Positions 57,378 to 64,000 of a stretch of 64,000 bases of DNA are shown here, one piece after another (the first letter of the stretch is position 1; every line of letters starts with the position of its first letter). The DNA comes from Variovorax paradoxus (GTDB lineage: Bacteria; Pseudomonadota; Gammaproteobacteria; Burkholderiales; Burkholderiaceae_C). The position numbers were made by a program, and so were the translations under genes. Where the stretch lies: positions 62,001-126,000 of the forward strand of contig NZ_JAGGNU010000040.1 of assembly GCF_018614915.1 (NCBI RefSeq), given 5' to 3'. The notes under the pieces were generated by a model. That model was given only the letters and a program-made list of their open reading frames with translations, had not been told where the DNA came from and ran no database searches.

Positions 57378-58142
57378 ATGGAAGACCTGAAAGGCAAGAT
57401 CGCCCTCGTCACGGGCGCCAGCACCGGCATCGGCGCGGCCGTCGCACGGGCCTACGCGGCGCGCGGCGTGCGCGTGGCGGTGCACTACAACAAGTCGGCC
57501 GGGCCGGCGCAGGAAGTGGTCGATGCGATCACATCGGCGGGCGGCGAAGCCTTCGCGCTGCAAGGCGACGTGCGCGACGCGGAAGCGATCCGGCGCGTGG
57601 TGCGCCAAACCATCGCGCGCTGGGGCGCCATCGACATCCTCGTCAACAACGCGGGCAGCCTGGTCAAGCGCGTGCCGATCGCCGAATTCGACGATGCGCT
57701 CTTCGACGAGGTGCTGCACATCAACGCGCGTTCGGTGCTCGCGTTCTGCCGCGAGGTGGTGCCGCAGCTGCGTGCGCAAGGCCGCGGCGGCAGCATCATC
57801 AACGTCTCGTCGGTGGCGGCGCGTCACGGTGGCGGGCCGGGCGCCTACCTCTATGCGGGCGCCAAGGGTTTCGTCAGCACGGCGACGCGCGGCCTGGCCA
57901 AGGAACTCGCGCCCGACGACATCCGCGTGAACGCGGTGGCGCCGGGCGTGATCCAGACGCCCTTCCATGACCAGTTCTCCACGCCGCAGATGCTCGAGTC
58001 CTTCCGGGCCACGATCCCGATGGGCCGCATCGGCGAGCCCGACGAGTGCGTGGGCGCCTTCCTGTATCTCGCATCGGCGCAGCTCTCGGGCTACGTGACG
58101 GGCCAGATTCTCGAGGTAAACGGCGGCCAGTACATGCCCTGA
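57378..58142 (+). CDS. Short-chain dehydrogenase/reductase
   Basis: The 254-residue classical SDR has TGASTGIGAAVARAY (cofactor), NNAGS, the catalytic serine in INVSSVAARHGG and YAGAKGF (Tyr-x3-Lys). The basic/acidic pattern after the glycine motif (HYNKSAG) favours NADP. It follows garD in the uronate operon by 19 bases, but the reaction is not clear. It might act on a uronate-related keto or aldose substrate. Confidence 0.88.
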   Translation: MEDLKGKIALVTGASTGIGAAVARAYAARGVRVAVHYNKSAGPAQEVVDAITSAGGEAFALQGDVRDAEAIRRVVRQTIARWGAIDILVNNAGSLVKRVPIAEFDDALFDEVLHINARSVLAFCREVVPQLRAQGRGGSIINVSSVAARHGGGPGAYLYAGAKGFVSTATRGLAKELAPDDIRVNAVAPGVIQTPFHDQFSTPQMLESFRATIPMGRIGEPDECVGAFLYLASAQLSGYVTGQILEVNGGQYMP

Positions 58143-58163
58143 ATCGATCCGACCTCGAAAAAC

Positions 58164-59264
58164 ATGCATCCAGCCATCCGTTCCCGCGCGCTGCGCCGTC
58201 TCGCGCTGCTGCTCGCCCCCGCACTCGCAGCGACCGGCGGCGCCGCATCGGCCGCCACCTGGGTCTACGTGTCCAACGCGGACAGCCAGGAGATCTCCGT
58301 TCTCGAGCTCGACCGCAGCCAGGGCATGCTGAAGCCCGTCGAATCGGTGAACGTCGGCGGCCAGGTGATGCCGATGGCGGTGAGCCCCGACAAGCGCTTC
58401 CTGTATGCCGCGCTTCGCTCGCAGCCCTTTCGGGTCGTGAGCTTCTCGATCGACGGCGCCAGCGGCAAGCTGAAGAAGCTGGGCGAGGCGCCGCTGGCCG
58501 ACAGCATGGCCAACATCGACACCGACGCCACCGGGCGCTGGCTGTTCGCGGCTTCCTATCCGGGGCACAAGATCACGGTCAACAGCATCGACGACAAGAC
58601 GGGCAGCGTCGGCGCGATCCAGCAGCTGCTGCCCACCGCGCCCAACGCCCACGCGATCCACGCCGATGCCGCCAACCGCTTCGTGCTCGCGACCAGCCTG
58701 GGCGGGGACAACGTCTCGAGCTGGCGCTTCGATGCGCAGACCGGCGTCCTGTCGCCCAACGACCCGCCGCTGACGGCCGGCGCCGCCAAGTCGGGACCGC
58801 GCCATTTCGTCTGGGACAAGGCGCAGCGCTTCCTCTACCTGCTGGACGAACTCGATGCCCGGCTGCATGTGTATGCCTGGGATGCCGCCCGCGGCACGCT
58901 GCAGCTGCAGCACAGCAGCACCACGCTGCCGGAGGGCTTCACCGGCAAGCCCTGGGCTGCCGACCTTCATCTCACGCCGGACGGCCGTTATCTCTACGCA
59001 TCGGAGCGCACGTCCAGCACGCTGGCGGGATTCAAGGTGGACGCCGCGACCGGCCGGCTGCAGCCGCTCGGCCAGACGCCGACCGAGAAGACGCCGCGCG
59101 GCTTCGCGATCGATCAGAGCGGACGCTTCCTGATCGTTGTCGGCCAGGAGTCGCACAGCGCCTCGGTGCATCCGATCGACGCCGCCACCGGCGCGCTCGG
59201 CACGCCGAAGCGACTGCCGCTGGGCAAGAACCCGAACTGGGTCGAGATCGTCGACATGCAGTGA
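58164..59264 (+). CDS. Secreted beta-propeller lactonase family protein
   Basis: The 366-residue protein has a signal peptide (basic MHPAIRSRALRRLALLLAP, then Ala-rich, cleavage near AASAA, residue 33) and then seven repeated blades of the 6-phosphogluconolactonase/YbhE fold (WVYVSNADSQEISVLELDRS, PRHFVWDKAQRFLYLL). The exported location is unusual for a lactonase in an intracellular pathway. It may hydrolyse galactarolactones in the periplasm before uptake, or it may be unrelated. Confidence 0.85.
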   Translation: MHPAIRSRALRRLALLLAPALAATGGAASAATWVYVSNADSQEISVLELDRSQGMLKPVESVNVGGQVMPMAVSPDKRFLYAALRSQPFRVVSFSIDGASGKLKKLGEAPLADSMANIDTDATGRWLFAASYPGHKITVNSIDDKTGSVGAIQQLLPTAPNAHAIHADAANRFVLATSLGGDNVSSWRFDAQTGVLSPNDPPLTAGAAKSGPRHFVWDKAQRFLYLLDELDARLHVYAWDAARGTLQLQHSSTTLPEGFTGKPWAADLHLTPDGRYLYASERTSSTLAGFKVDAATGRLQPLGQTPTEKTPRGFAIDQSGRFLIVVGQESHSASVHPIDAATGALGTPKRLPLGKNPNWVEIVDMQ

Positions 59265-59296
59265 GCCGGGCGACATCCGCCGAAGCACCGCCCACT

Positions 59297-59315
59297 GCCC
59301 GCCCACCGGGCTTTT
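59297..59315 (+). terminator. Weak intrinsic terminator
   Basis: GCCCG, loop CCCAC, CGGGC followed by TTTT. It sits between the secreted lactonase and the second Bug receptor gene. The stem is short (5 bp), so partial read-through is likely. Confidence 0.5.
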
Positions 59316-59343
59316 CCGAATCTGAACCAAGGAGACAACCTTC

Positions 59344-60336
59344 ATGCAACGCCGCACCCTGATCCGCACCGCCATCGCCTCGCTCGCCGCCGGCCTGCCC
59401 GCCCTGCCCGCCTTCGCGCAAGGCCAATGGCCGACCGGCAAGGCCATCACCTACCTCGTGCCCTTCCCGGCCGGCGGCACCACCGACGTGCTGGGCCGCC
59501 TGATCGGCCAGAAGCTCGGGCCGGTGCTGGGCACCAGCATCGTGATCGACAACAAGGGCGGCGCCGGCGGCAGCGTCGGATCTGAGATCGCATCGCGCGC
59601 CGCGCCCGACGGCTACACGATGCTCGGCGGCACCATCAGCTCGCATGCGATCAACGTGAGCCTGTATCCGAAGATCGGCTACGACCCACTGAAGTCCTTT
59701 GCGCCGGTCACGCTGATCGGCACCAACCCGGTGGTGCTGGTGGTCAACCAGGCCAGCCCCTACAAGACGCTGAAGGATGTGCTCGAGGCCAGCAAGACCA
59801 AGTCTGGCGGGCTCTCGTCCGCATCGGCCGGCACCGGCACTTCGCAGCACCTGACGCTGGAGCTGCTGTCCTACAAGTCGGGCGTCAAGTTCACGCACGT
59901 GCCCTACAAGGGCAGCGGCCCGGCGATCCAGGACGTGATCGGCGGGCAGGTCGACATGATGTTCGACACCACGGTGGTGGCCGGCCCGCACATCCAGAGC
60001 GGCAAGCTGCGTGCGATCGCCGTCAGCTCGTCGAAACGCCTGGCGTCGATGCCCGACGTGCCCACCGTTGCGGAGTCCGGTCTGCCGGCCCTGAAGGATT
60101 TCGAGGTGCTGTCCTGGCAGGCGATCTTCGTGCCGGCCGGCACGCCGGCACCGGTGGTCGAGCGCCTGCACACCGAGATCCGCAAGATCCTCGCCCAGCC
60201 GGAAATGCAGGACAAGCTCAAGGGCTTCGGCATGCAACCGGCCGACATGACGACCGCGCAGATCGCCGCCTTCCAGAAGGCCGAGGTCGAGAAGTGGGCG
60301 CAGGTGATCAAGGCCGCCAACATCAAGGTCGAATAG
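59344..60336 (+). CDS. Bug-family substrate-binding protein (TTT type), 2
   Basis: A periplasmic receptor. The 330-residue protein has a signal peptide (MQRRTLIRTAIASLAAGLPA, cleavage after AFAQ) and the family start ITYLVPFPAGGTTDVLGRLI. As with the other Bug protein here, no TctAB permease lies nearby. It is the last gene of the plus-strand uronate cluster; a weak terminator precedes it. Ligand unknown. Confidence 0.9.
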   Translation: MQRRTLIRTAIASLAAGLPALPAFAQGQWPTGKAITYLVPFPAGGTTDVLGRLIGQKLGPVLGTSIVIDNKGGAGGSVGSEIASRAAPDGYTMLGGTISSHAINVSLYPKIGYDPLKSFAPVTLIGTNPVVLVVNQASPYKTLKDVLEASKTKSGGLSSASAGTGTSQHLTLELLSYKSGVKFTHVPYKGSGPAIQDVIGGQVDMMFDTTVVAGPHIQSGKLRAIAVSSSKRLASMPDVPTVAESGLPALKDFEVLSWQAIFVPAGTPAPVVERLHTEIRKILAQPEMQDKLKGFGMQPADMTTAQIAAFQKAEVEKWAQVIKAANIKVE

Positions 60337-60403
60337 TCGCAGTCCCACGAACGGCGCCCGGGGTGCTCGATAGAATCGCCTTCCCGTTTTTGGAAGCCCC
60401 CTT

Positions 60404-61252
60404 TTGTCCGATCGCTTTGCCGTCCTGCCGCAGTACCTCTTTCCCAAGCAGGCGCTGACCTCCTTTGCCGGCTGGGTGGCCGGCAAGGAGCGCGGTGCGG
60501 TCACGACCTGGATCATCCGCCGCTTCGTCGCCAAATACGGCGTCGACATGGGCGAGGCGCTGGACAGCGACATTGCGAGCTATCCGAGCTTCAACGAATT
60601 CTTCACCCGCGCGCTGAAGCCCGGCGCACGCCCGATTGCGCAGGCCGACCTGGTGTCCCCCGTCGACGGTGCGATCAGCCAGTTCGGCTTCATCGAGGGC
60701 GACCAGATCCTGCAGGCCAAGGGCCACAGCTACACCACCACTGCGCTGGTCGGCGGCGATGCGGCGCTGGCGGCGCAGTTCGCGCACGGCAGTTTCGCCA
60801 CGCTCTACCTGAGCCCGAAGGACTACCACCGCATCCACATGCCCTGCGACGGGCGCCTGCTGCGCATGATCTATGTGCCGGGCGAGCTGTTCTCGGTCAA
60901 CCCGGTCACGGCGCGCGGCGTGCCCGGCCTCTTCGCGCGCAACGAGCGCGTGGTGTGCGTCTTCGAGTCGGCGCACGGCCCCTTCGTGCTGGCGCTGGTC
61001 GGCGCCACCATCGTCGGCAGCATGGCGACCGTGTGGCATGGCGTGGTCAATCCGCCGCGCGGCGGCGAGGTGCGCGAATGGCACTACGCCGACCCCGTCG
61101 TGCTCGCTCAGGGCGAGGAGATGGGCCGCTTCCTGCTCGGCTCCACGGTGGTGATGCTGTTCCCGCCGCCGCCGCTGGACTTCAACCCGGCATGGGCGCC
61201 GGCCGGCCCGGTCCGGCTCGGCGAACTCATGGCCAATTATTCGGCAATGTGA
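60404..61252 (+). CDS. psd: Phosphatidylserine decarboxylase
   Basis: Makes phosphatidylethanolamine from phosphatidylserine at the inner membrane. The 282-residue proenzyme has PVDGAISQFG, KDYHRIHMPCDG, and the self-cleavage motif FLLGSTVVMLF, where Gly-Ser gives the pyruvoyl group. The start is TTG 60404; the first residues (SDRFAVLPQYLFPKQALTS) match the family. Ends with a normal-length C-terminus. Confidence 0.96.
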   Translation: MSDRFAVLPQYLFPKQALTSFAGWVAGKERGAVTTWIIRRFVAKYGVDMGEALDSDIASYPSFNEFFTRALKPGARPIAQADLVSPVDGAISQFGFIEGDQILQAKGHSYTTTALVGGDAALAAQFAHGSFATLYLSPKDYHRIHMPCDGRLLRMIYVPGELFSVNPVTARGVPGLFARNERVVCVFESAHGPFVLALVGATIVGSMATVWHGVVNPPRGGEVREWHYADPVVLAQGEEMGRFLLGSTVVMLFPPPPLDFNPAWAPAGPVRLGELMANYSAM

Positions 61253-61292
61253 AAGCGCCTCCTCGGCGGCCCGCAGCCGGCCTCATTGCACA

Positions 61293-61331
61293 GCTACAAA
61301 ACTTGTAGCAGAGCGGCTTCTGGGATATAGT
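61293..61331 (+). promoter_or_regulatory. Promoter and palindromic operator before the HxlR-like gene
   Basis: A 7-bp perfect inverted repeat GCTACAA-AAC-TTGTAGC (61293-61309) overlaps the -35 hexamer TTGTAG (61303-61308). After a 17-base spacer comes TATAGT (61326-61331). The layout is typical of an autorepressed promoter; the regulator is encoded 92 bases downstream. Confidence 0.65.
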
Positions 61332-61422
61332 CGCCGGCCCGATCCGAATGGTCCGGCACCCATCACAAGAAAAACGCGCGGCACCACAGCGCTGTGCAGC
61401 CGCCCCGAGGAGATCTCGTTCG

Positions 61423-61785
61423 ATGAGCAGCAAGGAAAACGCCGCCGTCAGCCAGTTGCTTGCGCTGCTGGAAGCCCGCTACGCATTGCGCGTTCTCTGG
61501 GCGCTGCGCGACGGCCATGCCCAGACCTTCCGCCTGCTGCAGGACAGCGTCGGCAACATCACCCCCAATACGCTCAACACCCGCATCAAGGAATTGCGCG
61601 AAGCCGGCATCGTGAACCACGGCAGCGAGGGCTACAGCCTCACGCTCAGCGGGCAGGACCTGCTCAAGCGCCTTTCCGACCTGCAGGCCTTCGCCGTGAA
61701 GTGGCAGCTGAACCAGGTCAAGAAGACCGTGCCCGCAGCGCCGGCACCTGCCAAGCAGCTCGGGCCGAATCCGGCGCCTCGTTAA
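61423..61785 (+). CDS. HxlR-family winged-helix transcriptional regulator
   Basis: The 120-residue DNA-binding protein has a winged helix typical of HxlR (LLEARYALRVLWALRDGHAQ, NTRIKELREAGIVNHGSEG, YSLTLSGQDLLKRLSDLQAF). The start ATG 61423 follows GAGGAG. There is no cysteine for redox sensing. The palindrome upstream suggests autoregulation. It has a Pro/Ala-rich C-terminal tail. Confidence 0.85.
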   Translation: MSSKENAAVSQLLALLEARYALRVLWALRDGHAQTFRLLQDSVGNITPNTLNTRIKELREAGIVNHGSEGYSLTLSGQDLLKRLSDLQAFAVKWQLNQVKKTVPAAPAPAKQLGPNPAPR

Positions 61786-61821
61786 ACTGCAGGGCTTTTT
61801 TCTTCATCCAAAGGAGCATTC

Positions 61822-62172
61822 ATGCCCACCACCCCCTCCGGCCTGCAGTACGAAGACACCACCGTCGGCGCCGGCGCCGAAGCCAAGGCCGGCCAGCATG
61901 TGCACGTGCACTACACCGGCTGGCTCTACAACGACGGCGTGCAGGGCGCCAAGTTCGATTCCAGCCGCGACCGCAACGACCCCTTCGCCTTCTCGCTGGG
62001 CGCCGGCCAGGTGATCAAGGGCTGGGACGAAGGCGTTGCCGGCATGAAGATCGGCGGCCTGCGCACGCTGATCATCCCGCCGGCACTGGGCTACGGCGCG
62101 CGCGGCGCCGGCGGCGTGATTCCGCCGAACGCGACACTGAAGTTCGACGTCGAGTTGCTCGACGCCCACTGA
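61822..62172 (+). CDS. FKBP-type peptidyl-prolyl cis-trans isomerase
   Basis: The 116-residue cytoplasmic isomerase contains the FKBP core: VHVHYTGWLYNDGVQGAKFD, PFAFSLGAGQVIKGWDEGVAGMKIGG and IIPPALGYGARGAGGVIPPN. It has no signal peptide. The start ATG 61822 has an AAAGGAG site. It ends before a strong terminator. Confidence 0.94.
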   Translation: MPTTPSGLQYEDTTVGAGAEAKAGQHVHVHYTGWLYNDGVQGAKFDSSRDRNDPFAFSLGAGQVIKGWDEGVAGMKIGGLRTLIIPPALGYGARGAGGVIPPNATLKFDVELLDAH

Positions 62173-62195
62173 TCGGGCGGCTCCCGCCCCGAGCG

Positions 62196-62224
62196 AAATG
62201 CGCCTTTGGAAGGCGCATTTTTTT
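62196..62224 (+). terminator. Intrinsic terminator after the FKBP gene
   Basis: Stem AAATGCGCCTT / AAGGCGCATTT (11 perfect pairs, 3-base loop) followed by a T-run. It ends the FKBP transcript just ahead of the grpE heat-shock promoter. Confidence 0.9.
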
Positions 62225-62226
62225 GC

Positions 62227-62254
62227 CTTGAAAACCCTGTACCCAGCCCCATCT
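62227..62254 (+). promoter_or_regulatory. Heat-shock (sigma-32) promoter of grpE
   Basis: CTTGAAA-N13-CCCCATCT matches the sigma-32 consensus (CTTGAAA, spacer 11-16, CCCCATNT) at every conserved base. Transcription would start at about 62261, 41 bases before the grpE ATG. It sits immediately after the FKBP terminator. Confidence 0.85.
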
Positions 62255-62301
62255 GGCCCGCTATTGTTTTGTTTTCCGGCGTGGCCGCCGGCTTTTTGAG
62301 C

Positions 62302-62871
62302 ATGTCAGACCCGCAAAACCCCCAACAGAATCCCGAGAACTTCCTGCAGGGCGAGCCCAGCCCCGAAGAACTGGAAGCTGCGCAGGCCGCCAACGAGGCC
62401 GATGCGCTGACCGCCGCCACCGCCGAACTGGCCGCGCTGAAGGCCAAGAACGCCGAACTGGCCGACCAGTACCTGCGCGCGCAGGCCGATGTCCAGAACG
62501 CGCGGCGCCGCGCCGACGAAGAGGTGACGAAGGGCCGCAAGTTCGCAATCGAATCCTTCGCCGAAAGCCTGCTGCCGGTGCTGGACAGCCTGGAAGCCGG
62601 CCTCCTCATCCAGGACGCCACGCCCGAGCAGATCCGCGAAGGCGCCGAAGCCACGCTGCGCCAACTCAAGAGCGCGCTGGATCGCAACAAGGTGATCGAG
62701 ATCGCGCCGGCCGCCGGCAGCAAGTTCGATCCGCACCAGCACCAGGCGATCTCGGTGGTGCCGGCCGAAGGCCAGGAGCCCAACACCATCGTCGGCGTGC
62801 TGCAGAAGGGCTACACCATCGCCGAGCGCGTGCTGCGCCCGGCGCTGGTCACCGTCAGCGCACCCAGCTGA
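62302..62871 (+). CDS. grpE: Nucleotide exchange factor GrpE
   Basis: Exchanges ADP for ATP on DnaK. The 189-residue protein starts MSDPQNPQQNPENFLQGE and has a long helix (ELAALKAKNAELADQYLRAQ) followed by the beta-domain end KGYTIAERVLRPALVTVS, typical of the family. It is preceded by a sigma-32 promoter and followed by dnaK after 101 bases. Confidence 0.96.
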   Translation: MSDPQNPQQNPENFLQGEPSPEELEAAQAANEADALTAATAELAALKAKNAELADQYLRAQADVQNARRRADEEVTKGRKFAIESFAESLLPVLDSLEAGLLIQDATPEQIREGAEATLRQLKSALDRNKVIEIAPAAGSKFDPHQHQAISVVPAEGQEPNTIVGVLQKGYTIAERVLRPALVTVSAPS

Positions 62872-62972
62872 GCCCACGAAATCCACAGGAAATCCCCGTT
62901 CCGTCCCTTGAATCGAGACGGGTTATCCACAAGTTCACAGCAACATCTTTTTCGCGTTCAGGAGCAAACAAC

Positions 62973-64000
<1,028 letters not shown>

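Noticed and set aside
62907..62930. CTTGAA box upstream of dnaK as a second sigma-32 promoter
   Set aside because: The -35 part matches, but the downstream part (CCACAAG) does not resemble CCCCAT; not enough to call.

Overview
The window is GC-rich, densely coded bacterial chromosome whose gene content and order point to a betaproteobacterium of the Comamonadaceae, most likely Variovorax or a close relative. Supporting evidence is the order tpiA-secG-tRNA-Leu-nuoA..M, many ATGA-type overlaps, Bug-family solute receptors, and a class of GC-rich intergenic repeats I associate with this family. No insertion sequence, prophage, integron or CRISPR array was seen. Genus is inference from gene content; no search was run.

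Layout. (1) 1-12190: the complex I operon nuoA-nuoM on the minus strand (nuoM runs off the left edge), preceded by tRNA-Leu(GAG). (2) 12310-20077: minus-strand housekeeping genes secG, tpiA, a quinone oxidoreductase, pnp and rpsO, then an aminotransferase and an orphan amino-acid-type binding protein. (3) 20200-22515: a small heat shock protein, an alpha/beta hydrolase and tsaD. (4) 22588-40284: a nitrate assimilation region: NIT-ANTAR regulator, nrtABC-type nitrate ABC transporter, a second ANTAR protein fused to a PilJ-like domain, an MFS nitrate transporter, a PP2C-kinase fusion, nirB, a periplasmic PilJ-like protein, nirD, nasC, a YbiB homologue and cobA (siroheme synthesis). (5) 40365-46747: sterol desaturase, flavoprotein, rpsU, yqeY, NUDIX, pmbA, darP and mog. 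(6) 46751-60336: an oxidative hexuronate catabolic region around a GntR regulator: aldehyde dehydrogenase, kdgD and a Bug receptor to the left; udh, SMP-30 lactonase, TRAP transporter, garD, SDR, a secreted beta-propeller lactonase and a second Bug receptor to the right. (7) 60404-64000: psd, an HxlR-like regulator, an FKBP isomerase, grpE and the start of dnaK.

How the genes work together. The nitrate region is the most interesting part. Three of its transcription units (the NIT-ANTAR gene, nrtA and narK) have sigma-54 type -24/-12 elements. The nrtA leader has two hairpins with AnnGnn hexaloops, the second overlapping a strong intrinsic terminator, as expected for an ANTAR antitermination target. 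A second ANTAR protein carries a NarX/PilJ-type domain in the cytoplasm, and the adjacent narK leader also starts with an AnnGnn hexaloop hairpin. A periplasmic PilJ-like protein lies between nirB and nirD. This suggests a layered nitrate sensing system with two different ANTAR proteins.

The uronate region encodes a nearly complete path from galacturonate to 2-oxoglutarate, with two matching palindromes next to the GntR gene that may coordinate both arms. A 63-bp repeated module with ATGA coupling at both ends occurs in two unrelated operons (before the nitrate ATPase and before mog).
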